Source: Treponema sp.
Lineage (GTDB): Bacteria; Spirochaetota; Spirochaetia; Treponematales; Breznakiellaceae
NCBI GenBank assembly: GCA_031275035.1
Contig: JAISPH010000044.1
Span: 1 to 34,862, forward strand
DNA length: 34,862 bases
Direction of reading: 5' to 3'
The position numbers and the translations under genes were made by a program. The notes beneath the pieces were generated by a model. The model was not told the DNA's origin. It was given only the letters and a program-made list of their open reading frames with translations, and searched no databases. This document shows positions 23,991 to 33,100 of this stretch, piece by piece; position 1 is the stretch's first letter; every line of letters starts with the position of its first letter.

Positions 23991-24275
23991 TATGAGGCAA
24001 GAGAAAACCTCAGTATGAACATGGAACGAAATACCGCAGATGCGTCCGTACACATGCTTGCTGTTGCCTTGAGTTCTGATGAGGAATAGATAATCCACAG
24101 ACCAAATATCCATGCAGCCAAAAGCCGTCTAACCGGAGGCCGCAAAGAACAAGCCAAACTGTACCGGGAAATCTCCGGCGTACGGATTTTAACTGACCGT
24201 GGAAGTACAGCGTATGTTTTGCCCGAACAATCCACAGGTAAAGAAATGAGAAAACGATACGCCGTTCACAATTGA
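23991..24275 (+). pseudogene. Decayed reading frame with one in-frame stop
   Basis: One frame stays open for about 95 codons apart from a TAG at 24087-24089. The part before it reads from ATG 24015 (MNMERNTADASVHMLAVALS); after the stop it continues with GGRKEQAKLYREISGVRILT, then DRGSTAYVLPE, and ends TGKEMRKRYAVHN. The second part faintly resembles the YxLLPE-type core of some contact-dependent or polymorphic toxin nuclease domains, but I cannot confirm this. There is no ribosome site and base composition is less GC-rich than the neighbours. A real gene remnant is more likely than chance, though weakly supported. Confidence 0.3.
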
Positions 24276-24353
24276 AAGCGTCCGGGCAAAAACAGCCGGG
24301 GAGATAACTCTCCTCGTCCTGACAGGCTGAGTATTAGACCCGGCTTCGACTAA

Positions 24354-24980
24354 AGCGAATGCGTGTTACATCCCCCGCTTGGCATATAAACGTACTTCGT
24401 ATATATCGCCCCGGTAAAAGCCCGCCGCCGCAAATAGACGCACTGCGTCTATATCGCCCCGCCTCGCAAATATACGCAGTTCGTCTAACCGCCCTCCGCC
24501 CGGAAATAAAACGAATACATGTTACATCCACCTCCCCAGCATATATACGCAGTTCGTATAATCGCCCCTTTTCCGGCATATAAACGTATTGCGTATATAT
24601 CGTCCCAAAGCCGCCTATAGACGTAGTTCGTCTAATCACCCCATCCCCGGAAGTAAAACGAATGCGCGTTACATCCGCCATCCCGCCTATATATGTATTG
24701 CGTATATATCACCGTCCTCCGCTTATAAACGCAATGCGTATAATCGCCCCCTGCCCGGATATATACGCAGTTCGCCTAATCGCCGCCTGCTCGGCATATA
24801 TACGTACTTCGTATATATCTCCCCAGCCCGGCAATAAAACGAATGCGTGTTACATCACCTTCCCCGGATATATACGCAGTTCGCATATATCACCCCAAAG
24901 CCGCATATAGACGCATTGCGTATATATCCCCGCTACCTAGATATAGACGTACTTCGTATATATCGCCGCCGCCCCTCCGC
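24354..24980. repeat. Array of palindromes spaced 36-37 bp (13 type A and 4 type B units)
   Basis: Type A units follow ATATAYACGYANTKCGTATATAT (interrupted palindrome, arms TATATACG/CGTATATA); type B units follow GTAAAACGAATGCGTGTTAC. Core starts in order: 24355(B), 24390, 24438, 24474, 24511(B), 24547, 24584, 24621, 24658(B), 24693, 24729, 24765, 24802, 24839(B), 24874, 24911, 24947. Steps are 35-37 bp except one of 48. B units recur after every three or four A units. Between palindromes lie pyrimidine-rich spacers of about 13 bp. Some arms vary together (24438 and 24621 units have GAC/GTC). A CCGGTAAAAGCC motif occurs near 24410 and at the right end (24979). No protein is encoded; frames shift between units. 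Confidence 0.9.
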
Positions 24981-25039
24981 CCCGGTAAAAGCCACCCCCA
25001 GACCCTCCAATCTCCTCCTCCTATAAAAAGTCAACCGGC

Positions 25040-25060
25040 AAAAGCCCTTATCCGGCTTTT
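25040..25060 (+). terminator. Intrinsic terminator after the left array
   Basis: AAAAGCC (25040-25046), a 7-nt loop, GGCTTTT (25054-25060), then TTTCTCTTTT: a stem with a T-rich tail on the plus strand. It overlaps the end of the IS110 remnant on the other strand. Confidence 0.5.
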
Positions 25061-25443
25061 TTTCTCTTTTTACCGGCAACGCCAGTCTTGGTTACTTCTA
25101 TAGGCATAATCCTCGTTGCTTGAACCGGCCCATGCCGCCGCTTGCGGGTATCGTTCGTTAGTGCCGCTCGTCCGCTCATCCCCGCCGCCTTCTTCGCCAG
25201 CTTCCGGTCAACCATCTTTCCCACCTCAAATGCCGCTTCCCCACTCAGCATGTGCCAGATAACCACTGCCAGCTTACGCGCCGTCGCCGCTATCGCCTTC
25301 CCGCTCCCTTTGTTTCCCTTCATTCCTTCGTACCGTTTCATCAGCCGTAAGCTCGCCACCTTCTCCTTCATCCGCCTCATCCCCATCACCACCTGTATCA
25401 GCGCCCTCCGCAATTCCTCCGGCCCCAGCGGCGGGGTATGGGA
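25048..25443 (-). pseudogene. IS110-family transposase, C-terminal remnant
   Basis: About 131 codons are open, without a credible start, down to a TAA at 25048. Residues read SHTPPLGPEELRRALIQVV and later LMKRYEGMKGNKGSGKAIAA followed by TARKLAVVIWHMLSGEAAFE. This is the carboxyl end of IS110/IS116/IS902-type transposases (the LRRAL helix and the ARKL-VVIWHML helix). The family's RuvC-like N-terminal domain and the stretch with the catalytic serine would lie upstream and are missing: the frame hits a TAA at 25444-25446 and turns into array-type sequence. Full-length IS110 transposases are about 340-400 residues. It lies exactly between the two palindrome arrays. Confidence 0.7.
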
Positions 25444-25489
25444 TTATGGAACGATACACGCTAACTGGCGGGAGTAGAGCAGTAAAGCG

Positions 25490-25515
25490 GCCCCCGGCAT
25501 TGGCCGGGGGCTTTT
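25490..25515 (+). terminator. Strong GC hairpin with T tail
   Basis: GCCCCCGGC (25490-25498), loop ATTG, GCCGGGGGC (25503-25511), then TTTT: a perfect 9-bp stem. It lies between the transposase remnant and the right array; on the plus strand it has terminator form. Confidence 0.55.
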
Positions 25516-25546
25516 GCACCTGCGCATCTGCCCGCCCCGCGCCCTG

Positions 25547-25770
25547 CCTGGTATATATACGCAATTCGTATATATCGCACCTGCCCCAGTATATATACGC
25601 AGTTCGTATATATCGCCGCCCCACCGCATATAGACGTATTGCGTATATATCTCGCCCATTCTGCCTATATACGCAATTCGTATAATCGGCCCTGCCTGGC
25701 ATATAGACGCAGTTCGTATATATCGCCACCTGCCCGCTCGGCATATAGACGTATTGCGTATATATCGCCC
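25547..25770. repeat. Right palindrome array (six type A units)
   Basis: Core starts 25559, 25597, 25634, 25671, 25707, 25749: steps of 38, 37, 37, 36 and 42 bp. Units have the same palindrome as the left array (TATATACGCAATTCGTATATA and variants) with pyrimidine-rich spacers. No type B unit is seen. A CCCCGGTAAAGGCC motif lies just after at about 25786, matching the flank of the left array and of the copy at 308. Confidence 0.85.
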
Positions 25771-25862
25771 CTCTTCCCCGGTAAAGGCCGGACCCGCCGG
25801 TAAGCGCATCCTTCTTCTCCTGTTCCTACCGGCGGCGTCTATGCCGTTCATGGGTTTTTTTA

Positions 25863-25991
25863 ATAGAGTTGTCCGGAAACCTCGGTTTTCGAACAAATTC
25901 CGCTTAAAAACAACAAAAAACGTAGATTTCATTAAGAAATCAGCGTTTTTTGGGAGACTTGTTCGAGAACCAACCGGGTTCTTGAACAAGT
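25863..25991. mobile_element. MITE-like element, copy 1
   Basis: It begins AGAGTTGTCCGGAAACCTC and ends in the hairpin CTTGTTCGAGAACC-aac-CGGGTTCTTGAACAAG. Its first 55 bp or so align with the element at 34075 (AGAGTTGTYCRGAAACYTCR, then a shared CCGCTTAAA). Both copies are preceded by AATAGAG. It contains no gene. A non-autonomous transposable element is the simplest reading; the parent transposase is not in the window. Confidence 0.5.
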
Positions 25992-26122
25992 CCAATGACT
26001 CTCCCCTCCCTGAAGCTCTTCTACCGGAAGGCGGGTTCTTGGATACTCGGCCCGGCTTCAAATAAAACCCGGTATTCTCTGTCCGCATAGTTCGCGGTTC
26101 TTTATAAATTGTACATACACGA

Positions 26123-26156
26123 TTGACCAATCCGGTTTTTTATGTAAATTTATGCA
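26123..26156 (+). promoter_or_regulatory. Candidate argC promoter with ARG-box-like sequence
   Basis: TTGACC (26123-26128), a 16-nt spacer and TAAATT (26145-26150). TATGTAAATTTATGCA (26141-26156) overlaps the -10 and matches 13 of 16 positions of the classical ArgR box. About 100 nt of leader follow to the GTG. An arginine repressor is not in the window. Confidence 0.3.
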
Positions 26157-26260
26157 GTATGAAAATCTTTTCTGTGGTCCGCCGGTATCCCTCCCTCCGC
26201 CGTTTCTAAGAGCGTTTTCCCATGTACTGTACTGTGTTTTTCTGATTGAGGAGGTTGAAA

Positions 26261-27415
26261 GTGATTGCGGGTATTATCGGCGCGGCGGGCTATGCAGGGT
26301 CCGAACTGGTCCGGCTTCTGGCGGAGCATCCCCGCATTAACGGGCTGATCCTGGGGTCGGTAAGCCGCGGCGGAGAACGGATCGAAGAGATCTACCCCAA
26401 TTTCTGGGGAAAGGTTTCCGCCCCCCTTGAAAGTCCTGATAAGGTCATTGCCGCCGCCGGCGTGGTTTTTGCCGCCCTGCCCCACGGGACAGGGGAACCC
26501 TATGCCAAAGCCTGTATGGAGCGGGGCGTCTCCTTTATCGATTTATCCGCCGATTTCCGCTTTGATGACGACGAGGCGGCCTATACCGCCTGGTACGGCA
26601 GGGCCTATCAGTACCCCGGACTGCGCCGCCGCTCGGTCTACGGCCTCCCCGAGCTCTACCGGGACCGGATCAAGAAACTGGCCGCCGCGGGTCCGGCGAT
26701 CATCGGGAACCCCGGCTGTTATCCCACCGCCGCCTCCCTGGGGGCCTTTCCCGCCCTGGCCCGGGGGCTGGCCGCCCCCGGACCGGCCATCATTGTGGAC
26801 GCCGCCTCCGGGATTTCCGGCGGCGGCCGGGATCCCGCCCGGGCCTATCACTTCCCGGAATGTTCCGGTTCGGTGTCTCCCTACAAGGTCGGGGAACACC
26901 GGCATACGCCGGAGATAAGCCGGAACCTGGGGGCCATGCGGAACCTGGCCGCCCCAGGCCGGGGTCCGGCAAACCCCGGCTCCCCGGCGCCGGTGATCTT
27001 TACCCCCCATCTGGTTCCGGTAAACCGGGGTATCCTCAGTACCATCTATATACCCCTGGCGGAGAGCTGGAAATCCGCCGGCACGGAGGCCACCGGTATG
27101 GACGCCGCAAGGCCCCCGTCCAGGGAAACCGGGGAGAAGATCCGGGAGATCCGGGAGATCTATGCGGATTTCTACCGGGATGAACCCTTTGTCCGGGTTC
27201 TCCCTCCGGGAACCGCCGCCGCCACAGGCCGGGTACGGCAGTCCAATTTTTGCGACATTTCGGTTCACGGGGATCAGGCCGGAACCACGTTGATTGTCAT
27301 TTCCGCCATTGACAATATGGTGAAAGGCGCCGCAGGCCAGGCTGTTCAGAACATGAACCTCCTCCTGGGTTTTGAGGAAACTGCCGGGCTCGGCGCCATA
27401 CCGGCGCTGTTTTAA
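26261..27415 (+). CDS. argC: N-acetyl-gamma-glutamyl-phosphate reductase
   Basis: Third step of arginine synthesis: reduces N-acetylglutamyl phosphate to the semialdehyde with NADPH. The nucleotide loop GAAGYAGSE is at residues 8-16 and the catalytic cysteine is C153 in GNPGCYPTA; HFPECSG-type and HTPEISR motifs follow in their family positions. At 384 residues it is longer than the usual 340-350; the extra residues sit in two low-complexity insertions (around PGRGPANPGSPAP and ATGMDAARPPSRETGE). GTG 26261 is chosen for the GAGGAGG site 6 nt upstream; a frame opening at TTG 26246 would include the ribosome site itself. argJ follows after 95 nt. Confidence 0.9.
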   Translation: MIAGIIGAAGYAGSELVRLLAEHPRINGLILGSVSRGGERIEEIYPNFWGKVSAPLESPDKVIAAAGVVFAALPHGTGEPYAKACMERGVSFIDLSADFRFDDDEAAYTAWYGRAYQYPGLRRRSVYGLPELYRDRIKKLAAAGPAIIGNPGCYPTAASLGAFPALARGLAAPGPAIIVDAASGISGGGRDPARAYHFPECSGSVSPYKVGEHRHTPEISRNLGAMRNLAAPGRGPANPGSPAPVIFTPHLVPVNRGILSTIYIPLAESWKSAGTEATGMDAARPPSRETGEKIREIREIYADFYRDEPFVRVLPPGTAAATGRVRQSNFCDISVHGDQAGTTLIVISAIDNMVKGAAGQAVQNMNLLLGFEETAGLGAIPALF

Positions 27416-27486
27416 GGCGGCCCCCGGACGGAACATTACGCCTGGTCCCTTTCGGCCCGGTATGCGGCGGGCCGGGAGTACCGGCC

Positions 27487-27507
27487 AGGAGATACTCAGG
27501 AGATACT
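27487..27507 (+). repeat. Tandem 10-bp duplication at the argJ ribosome site
   Basis: AGGAGATACT (27487-27496), one C, AGGAGATACT (27498-27507), then ATA and GTG. The second copy gives CAGGAG 8 nt before the start; the first duplicates the Shine-Dalgarno 11 nt further up. Confidence 0.6.
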
Positions 27508-27510
27508 ATA

Positions 27511-28731
27511 GTGAAAGAAATAGACGGCGGGGTCTGCGCCCCGAAGGGATTCAGGGCCGGAGGCGTCCGGTGCGGCATCAAGGGGGGGGCCTCGAAACGG
27601 GATCTGGCCCTGATCTGCTCGGACCGGCCCTGCGTATCCGCGGCCATGTTTACCGCCAACCTGGTTAAGGCCGCCAGTGTTCTGGTCAGTCAGGAACATC
27701 TGGCCGCAGGCCCCTGCCGGGCGGTGATCGCCAATTCGGGAAATGCCAATGCCTGTACCGGCGAGGCGGGCATTGCCGCGGCCCGGCGCATGGCGGCGCT
27801 GGCGGCGGCTTCCCTGGGCATAGCGCCGGAGGAAACGGCGGTGGCCTCCACCGGCGTTATCGGCGTACCCCTTCCCATGGCTCTCATTGAAGCGGGCGCC
27901 GGGCCCTTGGCGGCTTCCCTCAGCGGCGGCGCCGCCGGGCACAACGCCGCCCTGGAGGCGATCATGACCACCGATACCAGGAAGAAGGGGGGCGCCCTGG
28001 AAATTCAGTGGGGCGGCGTCCCGGTGCGGCTGGGGGGTATGGCCAAGGGGTCAGGGATGATTCATCCCAACATGGCCACCATGCTGGCATTCATCACCAC
28101 CGATGCGGCCCTCCCGGCGGAGGCCCTGGACCGGGCCCTGCGGCGGGCGGTGAAACATTCGTTTAACCGGGTTACCGTGGACGGGGATACCTCCACCAAC
28201 GATATGATTCTGATCATGGCCAACGGCGCCGCCGGAAACAGTCCCGCCGCTGCCGGCCCCGGCTTCGACGCTTTTGCGGAAGCCCTGGAGACGCTCTGCA
28301 TCAAACTTGCCCGGGCCATGGCCCGGGACGGAGAGGGGGCCACCAAACTCCTGACCGTTACGGTCCGGGGGGCTGCGGGAGAAGACGCCGCGGAGATCCT
28401 GGCAAGATCGGTGGCATCGTCAAGCCTGGTCAAGACCGCCTGTTTCGGCGCCGACGCCAACTGGGGCCGGGCGCTCTGCGCTCTGGGCTATGCGGGGGTT
28501 CCCTTTGATCCCGCCTCGGTGGACATTGTCTACGCAAGCCCCGCCGGGGAAATTCTCCTGTGCCGGAGGGGCGGACCGGTTCCGTTTTCCGAGGACGAAG
28601 CCAAGCGTATATTGACGGAGGAGGAGATTGAGATCCGCATCACCCTGGGAGACGGGCCGGGGGAAGCCGTCGTGTGGGGTTGTGATTTGACCTGCGGTTA
28701 TGTGAAGATAAACGGAGACTACCGATCATGA
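27511..28731 (+). CDS. argJ: Glutamate N-acetyltransferase / ornithine acetyltransferase
   Basis: Transfers acetyl from acetylornithine to glutamate, closing the arginine acetyl cycle; bifunctional forms also use acetyl-CoA. It is 406 residues, family-typical. The cleavage and nucleophile motif is KGSGMIHPNMATML with T190 as the self-cleavage threonine that becomes the N-terminus of the beta chain. Other signatures are NSGNANACTG (75-84), ASTGVIGVPLP (112-122) and NRVTVDGDTSTND. It starts at GTG, and its TGA overlaps the argB ATG (ATGA), so argB is translationally coupled. No argA-type synthase is in the window, as expected where ArgJ recycles acetyl groups. Confidence 0.92.
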   Translation: MKEIDGGVCAPKGFRAGGVRCGIKGGASKRDLALICSDRPCVSAAMFTANLVKAASVLVSQEHLAAGPCRAVIANSGNANACTGEAGIAAARRMAALAAASLGIAPEETAVASTGVIGVPLPMALIEAGAGPLAASLSGGAAGHNAALEAIMTTDTRKKGGALEIQWGGVPVRLGGMAKGSGMIHPNMATMLAFITTDAALPAEALDRALRRAVKHSFNRVTVDGDTSTNDMILIMANGAAGNSPAAAGPGFDAFAEALETLCIKLARAMARDGEGATKLLTVTVRGAAGEDAAEILARSVASSSLVKTACFGADANWGRALCALGYAGVPFDPASVDIVYASPAGEILLCRRGGPVPFSEDEAKRILTEEEIEIRITLGDGPGEAVVWGCDLTCGYVKINGDYRS

Positions 28732-29606
28732 AGGAAACCATAAGTAACAGCAGCCGGGCCGAGGTTCTTATCCATGCCCTGCCCTACATTCAGCAGTACC
28801 GGGGCAGGACCATGGTGGTAAAATACGGCGGTAATGCGATGATCAACGAAACATTGAAAAAGGCGGTAATCCAGGACCTGATCCTCATGGCCTGCGTGGG
28901 GATAAGGGTCGTGCTGGTTCACGGCGGTGGTCCCGAGATTGAGACCATGCTTAACGCCGTGGGCAAGGAAAGCCGCTTTGTACAGGGGCTCCGGTACACC
29001 GACGGGGAAACCATGGAGATAGTCCAGATGGTGCTCTGCGGCGGGGTGAACAAGAATATCGCCGCCCTGATAGAACAGGCCGGCGGCCGGGCCCTAGGGC
29101 TCTGCGGCATAGACGGGGCCATGCTCCGGGCCCGCCGGCTCAAATCCGCCGGAGAAGATCTGGGCCTAGTGGGGGATATTGTAAGCGTGGATACCTCGGT
29201 TCTGGTAAACGCCCTGGACGGCGGCTCCATCCCGGTGGTTTCCTCGGTAGCCCTGGGCGTCGAGGATGCGGCGGGCCATACCCTCAATATAAACGCCGAT
29301 ACCGCCGCCGCCCGGATCGCCGCCGCCCTGGGGGCGGAAAAACTTATCCTTATGACCGATGTCCGGGGCATACTTCGGGATCTGCGGGACGAGGACTCCC
29401 TCATCAAGGCCACCGTCCGGAGCAGCCTGGAGGATCTGATAGGGGACGGCGTGGTCAGCAGGGGGATGATCCCCAAGGTTGAATGCTGCGCCCTGGCCCT
29501 GGACGGCGGGGTAAAGAAGGCCCATATTATCGACGGCCGGCTGACCCACGCCCTTTTAATCGAACTTTTTACCGACGAGGGGATCGGCACCATGATTGAA
29601 CCCTGA
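28728..29606 (+). CDS. argB: Acetylglutamate kinase
   Basis: Phosphorylates N-acetylglutamate with ATP, second step of arginine synthesis. 292 residues. The phosphate loop VKYGGNAM has K32, HGGGP is at 65-69, FVQGLRYTDGETMEIVQMVL is the substrate-binding stretch and NINADTAAARIAAALGAEKL the nucleotide region. An N-terminal helix (about 1-24, RAEVLIHALPYIQQY) precedes the core, as in hexameric, arginine-inhibited kinases, so feedback control by arginine is plausible. The gene order argC-argJ-argB is common. argD and argF are not visible in the window. Confidence 0.93.
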   Translation: MKETISNSSRAEVLIHALPYIQQYRGRTMVVKYGGNAMINETLKKAVIQDLILMACVGIRVVLVHGGGPEIETMLNAVGKESRFVQGLRYTDGETMEIVQMVLCGGVNKNIAALIEQAGGRALGLCGIDGAMLRARRLKSAGEDLGLVGDIVSVDTSVLVNALDGGSIPVVSSVALGVEDAAGHTLNINADTAAARIAAALGAEKLILMTDVRGILRDLRDEDSLIKATVRSSLEDLIGDGVVSRGMIPKVECCALALDGGVKKAHIIDGRLTHALLIELFTDEGIGTMIEP

Positions 29607-29715
29607 CAAATGCAGGATGATGATGTACAATAATCCGCCGGCGGTGGACTCCGGTACCGGCCGGCCCTGGGTTTGCCGTGGATAATGCGGGTATATGATT
29701 TTTAATTTTAATACC

Positions 29716-30165
29716 ATGAAAAGACTGTTTTTGGCGGGGGCCGTGTTGCTCTGCGCCTCCTGTTACCGGGAGATCCCCAAAATGGCCGACGGCTACTATG
29801 CGGCGGAATTTAAAAATTTTGACGCCTACGGCTGGAAGGAATATATTGCCGTCTATGTAAATAAAAATAAAATTGTAACCGTTGAGTACAACGCCAAAAA
29901 TGCCAGCGGCCTTATCAAATCCTGGGATATGGATTATATGCGCAGGATGAATGCCGAAGACAACAATTATCCCAACAGGTATACCAGGAATTATGCGGTG
30001 GCCCTGCTTACTCATCAGGACCCGGCCGGCATTGACGCTATGACGGGGGCCACCGACTCCTGCAGAACCTTCAAGCTTCTGGCGGAGGCGGTGATTGCCC
30101 AGGCCAGGGCGGGGGATAAAAGGGTAGCCTTTGTCGAACTGCCCCGGGATGAAGATGAGCAGTAA
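29716..30165 (+). CDS. FMN-binding-domain lipoprotein
   Basis: A 149-residue predicted lipoprotein. MKRLFLAGAVLLCASC is a signal peptide ending at a lipobox-like LCASC with Cys16. The mature part matches the small FMN_bind domain: YYAAEFKNFDAYGWKEYIAVYV at the start and the flavinylation motif DAMTGATDS near residue 105, where the threonine of the family takes FMN covalently as in RnfG or NqrC. It is therefore likely an envelope flavoprotein in electron transfer or redox sensing, if an ApbE-type flavin transferase exists elsewhere. An ATG 21 nt earlier is in frame but lengthens the signal peptide's n-region. The end overlaps the sensor kinase start, so the two are co-translated. Confidence 0.8.
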   Translation: MKRLFLAGAVLLCASCYREIPKMADGYYAAEFKNFDAYGWKEYIAVYVNKNKIVTVEYNAKNASGLIKSWDMDYMRRMNAEDNNYPNRYTRNYAVALLTHQDPAGIDAMTGATDSCRTFKLLAEAVIAQARAGDKRVAFVELPRDEDEQ

Positions 30166-33100
30166 AACCGGCCGGGAAAAAAGCGTCTCCTTCAGGATCG
30201 TTCTTACCGCAGTGCTGGCGGTCATACTGCTGGCCGCGGGGCTTATGCTGACGGTAAGCTATTTTATGAATTCCCTGACGGATTCGATTCTGCTGCAGAT
30301 GCTTCAGACCATGGCCAAAACGGCGGCCCAGGATGTGGAGGACAGTCTGCATATCCTGGCGGACAGATTTTTCCTGATCCGGGATGACAGCGTATTTACC
30401 GGTTCCGGCGCTTCCGTCAGGGACAAACAGGACCTGTTGGACAGGGTTGCATCGGGGATTGAATTTGTCTGGCTGGGTCTGTACGGAGGCAACGGCATGC
30501 TGCTGGCCGGGAACGATGAATGTCCCCGCAGCATTTCCGGCCGTGATATAGGGCCCCTGATGCTGAGAACCGGCAATCTGGCTATCGAAGATACCTCTGT
30601 GGGCAGCAAGGGCCTGGAGATAGTGATGGGAACCCCGGTACATGCGGAGGATACGGAGTATTATCTTGTAGGGAGCTACCGCTACGATGTCCTTGGGGAT
30701 GTGCTGAACACCATCAACATAGGCGCCGGGGGAACCGCCTTTATCATAGACGAAGAGACGAGGTTTATCGCCCACAGGGATCCGGACAAAGTGTTCAGCC
30801 GTGAATTCGTTTCCGGCAGCATTGATCCGGGGGAGGAATTGGAAGCGGTGCTTCTGCTGATGACGCAGGGCCAGACGGGATCGGCCAAAATACCCGGCGC
30901 CGGGGGACAGATCTTCATCAGCTATGCCCCCATCCGGGGAACCCGCTGGTCCCTGGGCATTCAGGCGCCCCGGGATGATTTTATCTCTCCCCTCAGGGAA
31001 GCAATGGCTGTAAGCGCCGGCATTATGTTCATCGCCCTCTGTTTTTTTACCGCCATTTTTAATTTTGCCATCAGAAGAATCCTCACGGTTCCCCTCCATG
31101 CCATCACCGGGAGCGCCCGCAATCTTGCCCGGGGCCGGTTTGAGAACACGCTGCCCCCGGGGCTTGCCGCCCGGGAGGACGAGATAGGCCGGCTTGGCGC
31201 CGCATTTATTACCATGTCCGATGCGGTTCGCAATGTCATTCTTGATATCCGGGGGCTGACCGGCGCCGTCCGGGCGGGTTCCCTCAATGAGCGGGCGGAC
31301 GGCGCCCGCCATCAGGGGGACTATGACCTTATCATTTCGGGCATTAATGCGATGCTGGATCTTATCTGTTCCCATCTCAACGCCATGCCCAATGCCCTGG
31401 CCTTGTTTAACGAACCGGGGAGGCCGATCTTTTTTAACCGGGCTATGGAGGACATTCTCTTCCGCCATCAGATCGGCAGGGATGATCCGCAGCTTTTCGC
31501 CGCCATAGTATCCTCCGGCTCCGGCGCGCTTGCAGAACGGGCGGTTTCCCTCTTTGCTTCTCCGGCGCAGGGCGGCGATACCTGTAACGGAGAGGCGGCC
31601 ATCCGGGACCCGGGCGGCGAGGAGTACAGTTATTCCCTGAGCCTCGGGCGCATAGGCGGCGGTCCCGGTATACAAAACGGGCCGGGGGACAGTCCCTGCG
31701 TTATGATGATTTTAAGGGACATCACGATGCTGGCCCGGGCAAGGCTGGAGGCCGAAGCGGCAAGCACGGCGAAGAGTAATTTTCTTGCCAACATGAGCCA
31801 TGAAATGCGGACTCCTATGAACGCCATCATCGGAATGACTTCCCTGGCCAGGTCCGCATCCAGTATGGACCGGAAGGATTACTGCCTCGATAAGATCGAA
31901 AACGCATCAATCCATCTTCTTGGGGTTATCAATGACGTACTGGATATGTCGAAGATCGAGGCGAATAAATTCGAACTTTCCATAGCGGAATTCAATTTTG
32001 AAAAAATGCTGCAGCGGGTGGTGAATGTTATTACTTCCCGGGTAGAAGAAAAGCGGCAGGACTTTACGGTCCGGCTGGGCAGGGATGTTCCCCTGTCGCT
32101 GGTTGGGGACGATCAGCGCCTGGCCCAGGTCATTGCGAATCTTCTTTCCAATGCGGTTAAATTTACCCCGAAACACGGAAGCATACGGCTTAGCGTATTT
32201 TTGGCAAAGGAAGAGGCGGATGTTTTTACCATACAGATCGAAGTAACGGATACGGGCATAGGGATCAGCCGGGAACAGCAGGCCGGTTTATTCGCTTCCT
32301 TTCAGCAGGCCGATTCGAGCATCTCCCGCCGTTTCGGCGGCACCGGTCTTGGGCTGGCCATATCGAAGCGGATTGTTGAAATGATGGGGGGCAGCATCTG
32401 GGTCCGGTCCAATCCGGGGGAGGGTTCTACCTTCGGCTTTACCATCCGGGCGGGGAAGGGAGCCGCTGTCCGAGAGGGCCTCCTGGAGCCGGCGGCGCGC
32501 CGGGAGAATCTGCGCATTTTAGCGGTGGACGATGATCCTGATATACAGGAGTACCTTGCCGGGATAATGCAGCAGCTTTCGGTTTTCTGCGATACCGCCG
32601 CCGGCGGAGCCGAGGCGCTTGAGCTTATCGAACGGAATGGCGCTTATGACATCTATTTTATAGACTGGAAGATGCCCGGCCTGAACGGGATAGAACTCTC
32701 CCGGCGCATCAAGGAACGGGCCGGAAAGGAACCCGCGGCGCCGCTGCAAAGATCCGTGGTGATCATGATCTCCGCGGCGGAGTGGACCAGCATTGAAGAG
32801 GAGGCAAGGGAGGCGGGGGTGGATAAATTTTTATCCAAGCCCCTCTTTTCTTCGGCCATTGCGGATATTATCAACGAGTGCCTGGGGATCAACGGCCTGT
32901 CCGAAGACAGTGGCGCCGCCGTGGATGAAGGATGCTTTAAGGGCTGCCGCGTATTGCTGGCGGAAGACATTGAAATTAACCGGGAAATAGTCCTTGCCCT
33001 TCTTGAACCGGCCATGCTGGAGATCGACTGCGCCCGGAACGGCATCGAGGCGGTGGAGATGTTCAGCGCCGGCCCCACCAGATACGACATGATCTTTATG

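Noticed and set aside
24354..24980. CRISPR array
   Set aside because: The repeats are degenerate palindromes of about 20-23 bp with spacers of only about 13 bp that are all pyrimidine-rich, two unit types alternate, and no cas gene is near. Spacing resembles CRISPR by chance.
24334..26130. Repeat-containing proteins read from the arrays (motifs such as YIRNTSIC and IYTQYVYM)
   Set aside because: Steps of 36 and 37 bp shift the frame, frames break between units, and no ribosome sites are present. The repeated peptides follow from the DNA palindromes.
30071..31675. Minus-strand frame of 534 codons opposite the sensor kinase
   Set aside because: Shadow of a gene with clear sensor, HAMP and kinase domains; no ribosome site and no recognisable domain.
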